Positions 16,901-24,965 of a DNA stretch of 64,000 nucleotides are shown here, one piece after another. Location of the stretch: positions 62,001-126,000 of the forward strand of contig NZ_FNVT01000014.1 in NCBI RefSeq assembly GCF_900108335.1, in the 5' to 3' direction. The DNA comes from Nonomuraea solani. GTDB taxonomy: Bacteria; Actinomycetota; Actinomycetes; Streptosporangiales; Streptosporangiaceae. A model generated the notes under the pieces. The model saw nothing but the letters and a program-made list of their open reading frames with translations. It had not been told where the DNA came from and ran no database searches. Positions within the stretch are counted from its first letter, which is position 1; every line of letters begins with the position of its first letter. Made by a program: the position numbers and the translations under genes.

Positions 16901-18464
16901 GGCTGACCTCGTATTCACCCCCGATGGCTCGCGTATGGTGGCGTCTTTCCCCAAAGGCAGCGAGCTGAGGAGTGCGGCCACCGGCGAACTGGTCGCCCGG
17001 CTGGGTGAGATCGGAGCTCCGGACTTCAGCCCGGACGGCTCCCGCATGGCGACCACCGGCTACGAGGACACTGCGGTCCGGATCTGGAGCGTGTCCTCCG
17101 GAAAGGTGCTCGCCGACCTCGAAGGGCACGCCGGTTGGGTCACCGGCGTCCAGTTCAGCCCGGACGGCTCGCTCCTGGCGACGGCGAGCAGCGATGGATC
17201 CGCGCAGTTGTGGGACGCGCGGACCGGCAAGGAGATCGCCGTCTTGAAAGGTCATACCGACAGCGTGGAGAGCGTCGTCTTCAGTCCCGACGGCTCCCGT
17301 CTGGCGACCAGCGGCGAGGACCGTACCGTGCGGTTGTGGGATGGCTCGTCCGGGGAGAAGATCGCCACGCTGACCGGCCATACCGGGAATGTCGGGCGGA
17401 TGACTTTCAGTCCGGACGGGTCGCGCCTGGTCACGGCCTCCGAAGACCTGACGGCGCGCATCTGGGACACGTTCACCGGAAGAGCCGCTGTATTCAAGGG
17501 CCATACGGAATTCGTGTTCGGTGTCGCCATCAACCCTGACGGCTCGCGCCTGGCCACCGTCGACCACGCCGGCATCGTCAACCTGTGGGACACGGCCACC
17601 CGGAGGCCGATGATCACGCGCAAGTACCCCAAAGTCCCGCTGAACAGCGTGGCCTTCAACCGCGACGGCTCCCGCGTGGCCGTCACCCGCGAGGATGGGG
17701 CGGTCGAGGTCCTGGACGGCCGCACCGGTCAGGCGGACATGACGCTCAAGGGTCACACCGGCGCCGTCCGGGTGGTGGCCTTCCAGCCGGCCGGCTCGCG
17801 GGTGATCACCGCAGGGGAGGACGGCACCGCCAGGCTCTGGGAAAGCGCCACCGGCAAGCCACTCGCCATCGTCCGGGCTCACAGCGGGACGGTGTTCGCC
17901 GTCGCGTACAGGCCCGACGGGGCCCGGTTCGCCACCGTCGGCTCCGACGGCGCCGCCAGACTCTGGGACGGCTCTTCGGGCAAGGAGATCCTTTCGATAC
18001 GAGGCCATGCCGACGCGGTGTACGCCGTCGCCTTCAGCCCCGACGGCTCTCTTTTGGCCACCGGCGGGAACGACGGCATCATCCGGCTGTGGGACGCCGC
18101 CACCGGCAAAGCGACCGCCGCGCTCAAAGGCCACAGCGGCCCCGTTCGTGCCATCGCCTTCAGCCCGGATGGCACCCGTATGGCCAGCGCCGGCGAGGAT
18201 GCCACGATCCATCTCTGGGACCGGGCGACCGGCAGGACGATCACCACCCTGGCCGGCCACACCGCCGCCGTGAACGCGGTCGCCTTCGGCTCCGACGGCC
18301 GTCGCCTGGTGTCCGCCGGTGAGGACATGACGGTGAGGATGTGGGAGGTCCCCATCCCCGCCGGCCCCTTCACCGCCGCCTGCGAACTGCTGGCCGCCCC
18401 CATGACCAAGGAGGAATGGTCCCAGTATCTCCCCGACGACCCCTACGAGCGCGTCTGTCCCTGA
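13914..18464 (+). CDS. Caspase-like peptidase / nSTAND1 ATPase / WD40 repeat giant protein
   Basis: 1516 residues; ATG with a strong GGAGGGGGA site. Residues 10-240: peptidase C14 (caspase) domain with GHG (His89) and LDCCFSG (Cys142 likely nucleophile). Residues ~265-690: STAND NTPase starting YRGLAAFGPEDADYFFGR, Walker A GPSGSGKSS (~300), Walker B VVIVDQFEEVF (~380) and a helical winged region. Residues ~700-725: one transmembrane-like helix after RRFRRRR. Residues ~780-1480: about 17 WD40-type repeats (FSPDGSRLATSGEDRTVRLWD pattern), probably two propellers. Such proteins are thought to sense a ligand with the propeller, oligomerise and activate the protease, as in regulated cell death or phage defence. 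That role is inference here. It is monocistronic. Confidence 0.9.
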   Translation: MAHLMLGSPGVRVVVAGSGTFAAGSSLPDVGSVAASVRDLGRCLVERAGLDPDGLTTLIDPADPVELGKALVEAAKEATDALVFCFVGHGLVGSDNELYLATYATVDPHEGITQHQALPYPAVRQALARCAAPHVLVILDCCFSGRATPDARDAGQRVLDATPRGTYLLAAAGDQAAWAPEGERHTAFTGALVELLTGGDPTAPGLLTLDDVYRCLARTLPERGFPAPRRQATDQGDRQILAPNPAAQATEERAEFSPYRGLAAFGPEDADYFFGRTELTRVLVDRVARQVGAGDLLVVTGPSGSGKSSLLRAGLIPSLRRAPGTEIAVMTPGSDPVGALAERFADLDGSHPADLRRRLESEPGSLVGLFRKAMGTRQAVVIVDQFEEVFTACADEERRRVFIQALHALSGTAAVVAGVRADFFGHCAAHAELVPALEHAMVVGPMTSAQLRQAIEGPARRAGLTLQPGLIELILEDLGPGTTEPAPSTGAAVLPLLSHALLVTWQHREDGELTMGGYRATGGIREALARTADATLDHLDLPGRQSARLLLTRLIGLGEGQDDTRRSMPLAELLSGTPEDDSLRQVLDRFVRARLLTVHADTAQIAHEALIRAWPQLRLWIESDRAALLIHQELGEDAAEWLRHDRDPAFLYRGTRLSAAQNAEALWRTDPGRYPALTDLRSDFLRACQAAAARRFRRRRLSVLALVLLLITAVTGFATTAVMAARAEDERARSLSRQLAAQSENIGDTDIDLARRLSTAAWHMAPTGEARLSLLKTLQSPERAILRGHTGPVERAEFNRDGSRLITYGENATARLWDGNTGRIIAVPRSRSGRTTLAEFSSDGSRLFTVDEDGVIGLWSAETGEAMGSSVRGRADWPVAAFSPDGSLLATGDEEGVVRIVDSATGDVVRSFADHEGGVLMVAFAAGGSRLITSGEDTTVRVRKVVTGKVITTIEGTISARPSLNRSGSRLIVNEGGKTMLRDGSTGKVIMKPSKAADLVFTPDGSRMVASFPKGSELRSAATGELVARLGEIGAPDFSPDGSRMATTGYEDTAVRIWSVSSGKVLADLEGHAGWVTGVQFSPDGSLLATASSDGSAQLWDARTGKEIAVLKGHTDSVESVVFSPDGSRLATSGEDRTVRLWDGSSGEKIATLTGHTGNVGRMTFSPDGSRLVTASEDLTARIWDTFTGRAAVFKGHTEFVFGVAINPDGSRLATVDHAGIVNLWDTATRRPMITRKYPKVPLNSVAFNRDGSRVAVTREDGAVEVLDGRTGQADMTLKGHTGAVRVVAFQPAGSRVITAGEDGTARLWESATGKPLAIVRAHSGTVFAVAYRPDGARFATVGSDGAARLWDGSSGKEILSIRGHADAVYAVAFSPDGSLLATGGNDGIIRLWDAATGKATAALKGHSGPVRAIAFSPDGTRMASAGEDATIHLWDRATGRTITTLAGHTAAVNAVAFGSDGRRLVSAGEDMTVRMWEVPIPAGPFTAACELLAAPMTKEEWSQYLPDDPYERVCP

Positions 18465-18506
18465 CCCGCCAAAGGTCGGACATCTGATGACTGGTACGTT
18501 GTCCCG

Positions 18507-19337
18507 ATGACGATCGTCTCCAGCCCCGCCGACACCGGTCCCGTTCTGCGGGCCGAGGCCGTGGAGATCGTCCGCGACGGCCGTCACCTGCTGCGGGACA
18601 TCTCCCTGACCGTCCGCCCCGGCGAGCACTGGGCCCTGCTCGGTGCCAACGGCGCCGGCAAGAGCACCCTGCTCGGACTGCTGGGCGCCGTCACCCACCC
18701 CAGCCGGGGCGTCGTCGAGGTGCTCGGCCGCACGCTGGGCCGCGTCGACGTCCGCGAGCTGCGCTCCTACCTGGGCCACGTCAACCCCCGCCACACCCCC
18801 GACGGCCCGCTGCGGGTCCGGGACGTCGTGCTGACCGGCCTGACCAACACCGCCGCCCTCGTGCCCCGCTGGACGCCCACCGAGCAGGAGGAGGAGCAGG
18901 CCGACCGGCTGATCGCCATGCTCGGCATGAGCGCCAGGGCGGAGGCCGGGTGGCCCACCCTGTCTCAGGGCGAACGCGGCCGCGCGCTGATCGCCCGCGC
19001 CCTCATGCCGAGCCCCCGGCTGCTGCTGCTCGACGAACCGGCCACCGGGCTCGACCTGGCCGCCCGCGAGCAACTGCTGGCCGGCATCGACGGGCTGCGC
19101 GCCCGGCACACCTCGCTGGCGACCGTCCTGGTCACCCACCATCTGGAAGAGCTCCCGGCCACCACCACGCACGCCATGCTCCTGCGCGAGGGCCGGTGCC
19201 TGGCGCTCGGCCCGGTCGCGGACGTGCTGACCAGCGACCTGGTCAGCACGTGCTTCGACCACCCGGTACGCCTGATCCGCAGCGACGACGGCCGCTGGGC
19301 CGCCCGCGCGGAAAGGGCCGTGTTCTCAGCGGTCTGA
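18507..19337 (+). CDS. Stand-alone ABC transporter ATP-binding protein (YlmA/ModF-like)
   Basis: 276 residues. Walker A GANGAGKST, signature LSQGERGRALIARAL (Gln-Gly-Glu in place of the usual SGGQ), Walker B LLLLDEP and switch His in VLVTHHLEELP are all present. YlmA-type subfamily features include VRPGEHWALLGANGAGK and YLGHVNPRHTP. No permease gene is adjacent, so it is either partnered elsewhere or has a non-transport role. It follows the caspase gene by 42 bp but I see no functional link. Its 3' end overlaps the convergent LacI gene by 12 bp. Confidence 0.85.
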   Translation: MTIVSSPADTGPVLRAEAVEIVRDGRHLLRDISLTVRPGEHWALLGANGAGKSTLLGLLGAVTHPSRGVVEVLGRTLGRVDVRELRSYLGHVNPRHTPDGPLRVRDVVLTGLTNTAALVPRWTPTEQEEEQADRLIAMLGMSARAEAGWPTLSQGERGRALIARALMPSPRLLLLDEPATGLDLAAREQLLAGIDGLRARHTSLATVLVTHHLEELPATTTHAMLLREGRCLALGPVADVLTSDLVSTCFDHPVRLIRSDDGRWAARAERAVFSAV

Positions 19338-20336
19338 CCGCCGGGCCGTCGTCTCCCTGGGGATCAGGCGGTGGCTCAGGATGGTCGTCGTGGCCTCGTC
19401 GGGACCGCCGTCGATGATGTGACGGGCGGCCATGGCGCCCATCTCGTAAAGAGGCAGGCTGACCGTGGTCAGTCCGACGAACCGCGCCACCCGGAGGTCG
19501 TCGATGCCGGCCACCGAGATCTCGCCGGGCACGTCGATGCGCGCCTGCCGCAGCGCGTTGAGCGCGCCCACGGCGGCCTCGTCGTTGGCGGCCAGGATGG
19601 CGTCGGGCAGCGGCGGGCGGGCGATGAGCCGCAGCGCGGCGGCGTGGCCCGACTCGTAGTCGAAGCCCCCGGGCAGGCACTGCGCACTCTCGGCCAGGTC
19701 GGCGTCGCTCATACAGGCCAGGAAGCCCTCGCGGCGCTGCCGGGTGGCGATCATGCCGGGCGGCCCCTCGATGAAGGCGATCCGGCGGTGGCCGAGTGAG
19801 ACGAGATGGTCGGTGATGTCGTACGCGGCGGTCCGGCTGTCGGCGGTGACGGTCGGGCAGCCGAGGCCGCGCATGGTGAGCGACACCGTGCGAATGCCCT
19901 GCTCCCTGGCCTGCCGCACGGCCTTGGCCAGCTCGGGCTCGTGCGGGTCGTCCACGTGCCCGCTGCCCGCGAAGATCACCCCGGCGGCGCGGTAGTCGCG
20001 CATGGTCTGCAGCCGGTTGATCTCCGTCGTGGTCCGCCGGTCAACGTTGGACAGCATGGTGGCGTAGCCGGCCCGGCTGGCCACGTCGTCGACGCCCCGG
20101 GCGATGACCGAGAAGTACGGGTTCATGATGTCACTGACCAGCACCCCCAGCAGCCGGCTGCTGCGCGAGACCAGCGCCCGCGCCAGGGCGCTGGGGGAGT
20201 AGCCGAGCCGCTCGGCGGTGGCGATGACCCTGGCCTTGGTCGCGGCCGAGATCGGGTGGTCGGAGCCGTTGAGCACCCGCGACGCGGTGGACACCGACAC
20301 ACCGGCCGCCTTGGCGACCTCCACCAGTGAACTCAC
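19326..20336 (-). CDS. LacI-family transcriptional repressor of the adjacent transport operon
   Basis: 336 residues, GTG start. The N-terminal LacI helix-turn-helix VEVAKAAGVSVSTASRVLNG is followed by the hinge helix (SPSALARAL). The periplasmic-binding-like effector domain has VLVSDIMNPYFSVIARGV, GHRRIAFIEG and the C-terminal DDLRVARFVGLTTVSLP. It is divergent from the ABC-transporter/amidohydrolase operon. The two palindromes between them fit LacI operator architecture, so it most likely represses both itself and the operon until its ligand is present. Confidence 0.9.
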   Translation of the reverse strand: MSSLVEVAKAAGVSVSTASRVLNGSDHPISAATKARVIATAERLGYSPSALARALVSRSSRLLGVLVSDIMNPYFSVIARGVDDVASRAGYATMLSNVDRRTTTEINRLQTMRDYRAAGVIFAGSGHVDDPHEPELAKAVRQAREQGIRTVSLTMRGLGCPTVTADSRTAAYDITDHLVSLGHRRIAFIEGPPGMIATRQRREGFLACMSDADLAESAQCLPGGFDYESGHAAALRLIARPPLPDAILAANDEAAVGALNALRQARIDVPGEISVAGIDDLRVARFVGLTTVSLPLYEMGAMAARHIIDGGPDEATTTILSHRLIPRETTARRSDR

Positions 20337-20349
20337 GTGCTCGCCTTTC

Positions 20350-20367
20350 TAGGACAACGTTTGCCTA
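20350..20367. promoter_or_regulatory. LacI-type operator O1
   Basis: TAGGACAACGTTTGCCTA is a near-perfect dyad centred on the CpG in AACGTT, the usual LacI-family core. It lies 14 bp upstream of the repressor start and suits autoregulation. Its right half GTTTGCCTA is identical to the right half of the second operator. Confidence 0.8.
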
Positions 20368-20478
20368 AATCATCGCACGAGAACCCCAGGTCAACAATCG
20401 AATGCCGGAAACCCGCACGTAATCAGCATGTGCTCACCCCTTGACGAAACGGCGGAGCGGCTGGCTAACATGCCCGCA

Positions 20479-20494
20479 AGGCAGACGTTTGCCT
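20479..20494. promoter_or_regulatory. LacI-type operator O2 before the transporter operon
   Basis: AGGCAGACGTTTGCCT pairs in 7 of 8 positions and shares ACGTTTGCCTA with O1 about 127 bp away. It lies about 44 bp before the solute-binding protein start, placed to block the operon promoter. The spacing between the sites would allow DNA looping. Confidence 0.8.
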
Positions 20495-20537
20495 AGCCGG
20501 TGACCTGCGGGTTGAGGTCACGTGAGGAGGAGGAGCC

Positions 20538-21506
20538 ATGCACGCTGTGAAACGGATCGCCGCGCTGGCGGTCCTGTCCGCGACGGCCGCGTGCGGGGGC
20601 GGGGGAGCGGGCACCAACGCGGACGGCACGTCGTCGTTCACGGTCGCCGTCATCGAGCCGGACATCACGACGGTGCCGATCCTGGCCGCGGTGGACGCCG
20701 TCCGCCAGGCCGGTCACAAGGTCGAGGTGGTCGAGCTGGCCGAGCCGGAGCTGGCCATCGAGGGCCTGGCCAAGGGCGACTACGCGATCTCGGCCGAGGC
20801 GACCAGCCCGGCGCTGATCGCCATCGAGCAGGACGCCCCCATCAAGATCATCGCCGACGTGATCGGCAACCAGTGGGCGATCTACGGCAAGCCCGGCATC
20901 GCCTCCTGCGACGACCTGAGCGGGCGCCCGTTCGGGATCTTCAGTGAGGGCGCGGTGGCGACCGCCATGGCCAAGGAGTGGGTGGGCGCCCAGTGCGGCG
21001 CGGGCAAGAAGCCCGACTACCTGACCATCGGCGGCTCTGACGTGCGCGCCCAGGCGCTGGTGGCGGGCGAGATCGACGCGACGCCGCTGGAGGTCTCCGA
21101 CGTGGTGGCCCTGGAAGGGGGTACGAAGTTCGCCCAGGTCGTCGACTTCGGCAAGACCCTGCCCGACCTGCACCCCCAGACCGTGTACGCCAACGCGGAC
21201 TTCCTCACCGGCCACAAGGCGGCGGCGCAGGCCTTCGTGACCGCCCTGGTCCGCGAGCACGCCAAGATCAACGCCGATCCGCGGCACCTGGTGGGCCTGG
21301 TGGCCAAATACCTGCCCGACGAGAAACCCGCCGACGTCGCCGAGATCGCCAAGCGGTACGTCACGGCGGGCCTGTTCGACGCCGGCGCCCTCACCGAGCA
21401 GAACGTCCAGGGCACCATCGACTTCTTCGCCCGGGCCGGCGTGATCAAGCCGGGCATGACCGCGCGGGACGCGGCCGACCTGTCCTTCCTCAAGGCGGCC
21501 GCGTGA
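20538..21506 (+). CDS. ABC transporter solute-binding lipoprotein (NMT1/SsuA-like)
   Basis: 322 residues; GAGGAGGAG lies upstream of the ATG. Lipobox TAAC with Cys at about residue 19, then a Gly-rich tether. The two-lobed NMT1/THI5/SsuA fold is shown by VAVIEPDITTVPILAAVDAV, YAISAEATSPALIAIEQDAPIKIIAD and the lobe PYGIFSEG-like GRPFGIFSEGAVATAMAKEW. First gene of a five-gene operon with one-base start/stop overlaps downstream. It gives the importer its specificity. Relatives bind sulfonates, nitrate, pyrimidine precursors or aromatic acids; the terminal amidohydrolase favours an aromatic or carboxylated ligand (inference). Confidence 0.85.
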   Translation: MHAVKRIAALAVLSATAACGGGGAGTNADGTSSFTVAVIEPDITTVPILAAVDAVRQAGHKVEVVELAEPELAIEGLAKGDYAISAEATSPALIAIEQDAPIKIIADVIGNQWAIYGKPGIASCDDLSGRPFGIFSEGAVATAMAKEWVGAQCGAGKKPDYLTIGGSDVRAQALVAGEIDATPLEVSDVVALEGGTKFAQVVDFGKTLPDLHPQTVYANADFLTGHKAAAQAFVTALVREHAKINADPRHLVGLVAKYLPDEKPADVAEIAKRYVTAGLFDAGALTEQNVQGTIDFFARAGVIKPGMTARDAADLSFLKAAA

Positions 21507-22318
21507 CCGCCGGCCCGCGGCCCGCGCACCGGCCGGGGGTGCTGCGGCGCATGCTCGACGCGAGCCTGCCGTACCAACTGCTGACCTTCGCCGTCTTCGC
21601 CGCCGGCTGGGAGCTGTACGCCCGCGAGTGGGGCGGCCTGCTCATCCCCACCTTCACCGAGACCGTCCAGGCCACGGCCGAGCTGCTCGGCACGGCGGAG
21701 CTGTGGCAGGCGATGTACGTCAGCAACCAGGCCCTCGTGCTCGGCTTCGGCATCGCCGTGGTCGTCGGCGTGCCCGCCGGCATCGTGCTCGGCCGCTTCC
21801 GCGCGCTGGAACGCCTGGCCGACGTCTATCTCAACATCCTGCTGGTCACCCCGATGGCGGCGATCATCCCGCTGCTGGTGATGTCGGTCGGGTTCGGGCT
21901 GGCCTCGCGCGTCATCCTCGTCACGATCTTCTCGATCGTGATGGTCGTGGTGAACAGCCGCGCGGGCGTCCGCCAGGTGGATCCGTCGCTGATCGAGATG
22001 GCCCGCTCGTTCGGGGCCACCGAGCGGCGGATCTGGGCACGGGTGCTGCTGCCGGGCGCGCTGCCCGCCATCATGACCGGCATCCGGCTCGGCATCGGGC
22101 GGGCGGTCACCGGGATGGTGATCGTCGAGCTGCTCATGGTGTCCACCGCGCTGGGCGGGCTGATCCTCGAATACCGCGGCCTGTTCAAGGCTCCGCTGCT
22201 CTACGGCACCATCGTGATCATTCTGGCGGAGGCGCTGCTGCTGATCTCCGTGGCGCGGTGGGGCGAACGCAGGCTGACCGGCTGGGCCCGTACCACGATG
22301 GCGAGGAGCGCCCGATGA
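21503..22318 (+). CDS. ABC transporter permease, first copy (SsuC/TauC-like)
   Basis: 271 residues; the GTG start overlaps the previous stop (GTGA). About six hydrophobic helices, with the EAA loop EMARSFGATERRIWARVLLPGALP that docks the ATPase. The N-terminus has the usual LLTFAVFAAGWELYAREWGG and LIPTFTETV. It forms the membrane channel, probably as a heterodimer with the second permease of the operon, which has a clearly different sequence. Confidence 0.9.
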   Translation: MTAGPRPAHRPGVLRRMLDASLPYQLLTFAVFAAGWELYAREWGGLLIPTFTETVQATAELLGTAELWQAMYVSNQALVLGFGIAVVVGVPAGIVLGRFRALERLADVYLNILLVTPMAAIIPLLVMSVGFGLASRVILVTIFSIVMVVVNSRAGVRQVDPSLIEMARSFGATERRIWARVLLPGALPAIMTGIRLGIGRAVTGMVIVELLMVSTALGGLILEYRGLFKAPLLYGTIVIILAEALLLISVARWGERRLTGWARTTMARSAR

Positions 22319-23109
22319 TCGAGATTCGTGGACTGAGCAAGAGCTTCACCGGCCAGGACGGCACCGTCGTCCAGGCCCTGCAGGACGTCGACCTCACCGT
22401 GGGCGAGAACGAGTTCCTGACCGTGCTCGGCCCCAGCGGCTGCGGGAAGACCACGCTGCTGAAGGCCGTCGCGGGCCTCATCCCCTGGAACGACGGCGAC
22501 ATCCTCGTCGAGGGCACGCCCGTGCGCGGCCCCGGGCCCGACCGCAGCATGGTGTTCCAAAACTTCGCGCTGCTGCCCTGGGCGACCGTGCTGGACAACG
22601 TCGCCTTCGGGCTGCGGATGCGCGGCGTCGGCCGGGCCGAGCGCGAGGAGCGCGCCCGCGACCTCATCGCCATGGTCGGGCTGTCCGGGTTCGAGACCAA
22701 GCGGCCGGGAGAGCTGTCCGGCGGCATGCAGCAGCGGGTGGGGATCGCGCGCGCCCTGGCCGTACGGCCCCGGGTGCTGCTCATGGACGAGCCGTTCGGC
22801 GCGGTGGACGAGCAGACCCGCCGCCTGCTGCAGGAAGAGCTGCTGTCGATCTGGGAGGAACACCGGATGACCGTCGTGTTCATCACCCACAGCATGGAGG
22901 AGGCCGTGCTGCTGGGCGACCGCGTGGTGCTGATGAGCGCCCGGCCCGGCCGGATCGCCGAGATCGTCCCGGTTCCGCTGGAACGGCCCCGCTCCAATGA
23001 CGTCGGCGCCCTCGAACGATCGAGCCGGTACGCCGAGATCACCGCCTACCTCTGGGACCGCCTGCGCGACATGCACGAGGAGCACCGCCCCGCCAAGGTG
23101 GCCGGATGA
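22315..23109 (+). CDS. ABC transporter ATP-binding protein (SsuB/TauB-like)
   Basis: 264 residues from the ATG at 22315, which overlaps the permease stop (ATGA). Walker A GPSGCGKTT, Q-loop FQNFALLPWATVLDNV, signature LSGGMQQRVGIARAL, Walker B VLLMDEPFGAVD and switch His FITHSMEEAV are all intact. It powers import of the operon's substrate. Confidence 0.92.
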   Translation: MIEIRGLSKSFTGQDGTVVQALQDVDLTVGENEFLTVLGPSGCGKTTLLKAVAGLIPWNDGDILVEGTPVRGPGPDRSMVFQNFALLPWATVLDNVAFGLRMRGVGRAEREERARDLIAMVGLSGFETKRPGELSGGMQQRVGIARALAVRPRVLLMDEPFGAVDEQTRRLLQEELLSIWEEHRMTVVFITHSMEEAVLLGDRVVLMSARPGRIAEIVPVPLERPRSNDVGALERSSRYAEITAYLWDRLRDMHEEHRPAKVAG

Positions 23110-23918
23110 GCGCCGTGACGGAACACGCGCCCGCGCTCCGCCCCCGCCGCAGGCTCTCCTGGCGGGCCCTGCCGGCCGCCCCGGTCAGCCTGGCCGCCGG
23201 CGCGCTGGCCTGGGAGCTCGTCGGGCACCTGGCCGGCGTGTCGTTCTTCCCGCCGCTCAGCACGGTGCTGGCCCGCCTGGCCGATCTCGTCTCCAGCGGC
23301 CTGATCGTCGCCGGCCTGGCCGACAGCCTGGTCAACCTGGTGCTCGGCTTCGCCCTCTCCCTGGCCGCCGGCCTGGTCATCGGCGTCGCCATGGGCCGCT
23401 ACCGCAAGGTCGAGGCCGCCCTCGGCGTGTACGTCTACGCGCTGCTGACCGCCCCGTCGCTGGTCTTCGCGCCGATCTTCTTCTCCCTGCTGGGAGAGGG
23501 GCGCGGCTCGATCGTGGCGGTGGTGGTCATGTACGCGATGTTCGTCATCGTCATCAACACCGCCTCGGCCATCCAGTCGGTGCCCGCGCACCTGGTCGAG
23601 ATGGCCCGCTCGTACGGCGCGAGCGAGCGCCAGGTGCTGCTGCGCGTCATGCTCCCGGCCGCCGCCCCCATGATCATGGCGGGAGTCCGGCTCGGGGTCG
23701 GCCGGGCCGTCACCGGCATGATCAACGGCGAGATGTTCATCGCCGTCGTGGGCCTGGGCCGCGTCGTCACCCAGGCGGGCGGCCGGTTCGACGGAGCCGG
23801 CGTGCTGGCCGTGCTCCTGGTCATCATCGCCGTCGCGCTCGGGGCCGTGGCCCTGGTGCAGGCGGCCGACCGGCGGATCACCCGCTGGGTTCCGAGGACA
23901 TCGAGAGGGGACCGATGA
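23106..23918 (+). CDS. ABC transporter permease, second copy
   Basis: 270 residues; ATGA overlap with the ATPase gene. Hydrophobic throughout, with the EAA loop EMARSYGASERQVLLRVMLPAAAP. Two different permeases in one SsuABC-like operon is the arrangement of several aromatic-acid and pyrimidine-precursor importers and implies a heterodimeric channel. Confidence 0.9.
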   Translation: MSAVTEHAPALRPRRRLSWRALPAAPVSLAAGALAWELVGHLAGVSFFPPLSTVLARLADLVSSGLIVAGLADSLVNLVLGFALSLAAGLVIGVAMGRYRKVEAALGVYVYALLTAPSLVFAPIFFSLLGEGRGSIVAVVVMYAMFVIVINTASAIQSVPAHLVEMARSYGASERQVLLRVMLPAAAPMIMAGVRLGVGRAVTGMINGEMFIAVVGLGRVVTQAGGRFDGAGVLAVLLVIIAVALGAVALVQAADRRITRWVPRTSRGDR

Positions 23919-24919
23919 AGATCGACGCCTACAGCCACATCCTGCCCGCGCCGTACTTCGAGCGGATGCGCGAGCTCGCCGTCGATCCGGGCGCGCTCAA
24001 GCGGTGGCTGGAGCTGCCCGCGCTGCACGACGTGGACGCTCGGCTGCGGATGATGGACGAGTTCGGCGACGGCTACCAGCAGATCCTCACGCTGTCCTCG
24101 CCGCCGATCGAGCTGCTCGCCGGGCCGGCCGAGTCGGCGGCGCTGGCGCGGCTGGCCAACGAGTCGATGCTGGAGCTGTGCGAGAAGCACCCCGACCGGT
24201 TCCCGGCGTTCGTCGCCTCCCTGCCGATGAACAACCCGGACGCCGCCCTGGCCGAGCTCGCGTACGCCATCGACGACCTCGGCGCGCGCGGCGTGCAGGT
24301 GTTCACCAACGTCAGCGGCCGGCCGCTGGACGATCCGGCGTTCCAGGGCGTGTTCGACGAGATGGCCCGGCGGGACCTGCCGATCTGGATGCACCCGGCG
24401 CGCGGCGCCGCCTTCGCGGACTACGCCACCGAGGACGCCTCGAAGTACGAGATCTGGTGGGCGTTCGGCTGGCCGTACGAGACCAGTGCCGCGATGGCCC
24501 GGCTGGTCTTCTCCGGCCTGTTCGAACGCCATCCCGACATCAAGATCATCACGCATCACATGGGCGCGATGATCCCTTACCTGGAGGGCCGGATCGGGCT
24601 GGGCTGGAGTGACCAGCTCGGCAGCAGGACGGCGGGGGAGGACTACCGGAACCTGCTGCCCCGTCGGCCGCTGGACTACTTCCGCCGCTTCTACGCCGAC
24701 ACCGCGCTGTCGGGTTCCGCCATCGGCACCCGCTGCGGCCTGGACTTCTTCGGCGCCGATCACGTCCTGTTCGGCACCGACTGCCCCTTCGACCCCGAGG
24801 GCGGGCCCATGTACATCCGCGAGACGATCCGCGTCATCGACGACCTGGACGTCACCGACGCCGTCCGGGAGCAGATCTACCACGGCAACCTCCGGCGGCT
24901 GATGAACGCACGAACCTAG
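23915..24919 (+). CDS. Amidohydrolase-2 family enzyme (ACMSD / gamma-resorcylate decarboxylase-like)
   Basis: 334 residues; ATGA overlap with the permease gene. TIM-barrel metal sites are visible: N-terminal IDAYSHILP, IWMHPARG, IITHHMGAMIPYLEGRI and FGTDCPFDPEGG. In ACMSD the N-terminal motif is HxH; here the first position is Tyr (YSH), a substitution that should alter metal binding. Family members decarboxylate or hydrolyse aromatic acids such as resorcylate, 2-amino-3-carboxymuconate semialdehyde or 4-oxalomesaconate. As the last gene of the LacI-controlled operon it probably performs the first catabolic step on the imported compound. Substrate unproven. Confidence 0.82.
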   Translation: MKIDAYSHILPAPYFERMRELAVDPGALKRWLELPALHDVDARLRMMDEFGDGYQQILTLSSPPIELLAGPAESAALARLANESMLELCEKHPDRFPAFVASLPMNNPDAALAELAYAIDDLGARGVQVFTNVSGRPLDDPAFQGVFDEMARRDLPIWMHPARGAAFADYATEDASKYEIWWAFGWPYETSAAMARLVFSGLFERHPDIKIITHHMGAMIPYLEGRIGLGWSDQLGSRTAGEDYRNLLPRRPLDYFRRFYADTALSGSAIGTRCGLDFFGADHVLFGTDCPFDPEGGPMYIRETIRVIDDLDVTDAVREQIYHGNLRRLMNART

Positions 24920-24950
24920 AGATGGTAGGTTTCAACCTAGGAACCCTAGG
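24913..24950. promoter_or_regulatory. CCTAGG-rich dyad region before the alpha/beta hydrolase
   Basis: AACCTA-N7-TAGGTT begins at the stop codon of the amidohydrolase, followed by ACCTAGG-AAC-CCTAGG. These half-sites resemble those before the TetR gene at 52.3 kb. They probably form the operator or promoter of the hydrolase gene at 24966. The regulator is unknown. Confidence 0.45.
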
Positions 24951-24965
24951 AATGGAGCCGATGTC

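Noticed and set aside
16359..19262. 967-residue minus-strand ORF
   Set aside because: Mirror of the WD40 repeats and the ABC ATPase; its apparent repeats reflect the sense-strand propeller.
23039..24883. Minus-strand ORFs opposite the transporter operon
   Set aside because: The plus-strand genes overlap by start/stop codons and have intact family motifs, so the opposite frames are shadows.
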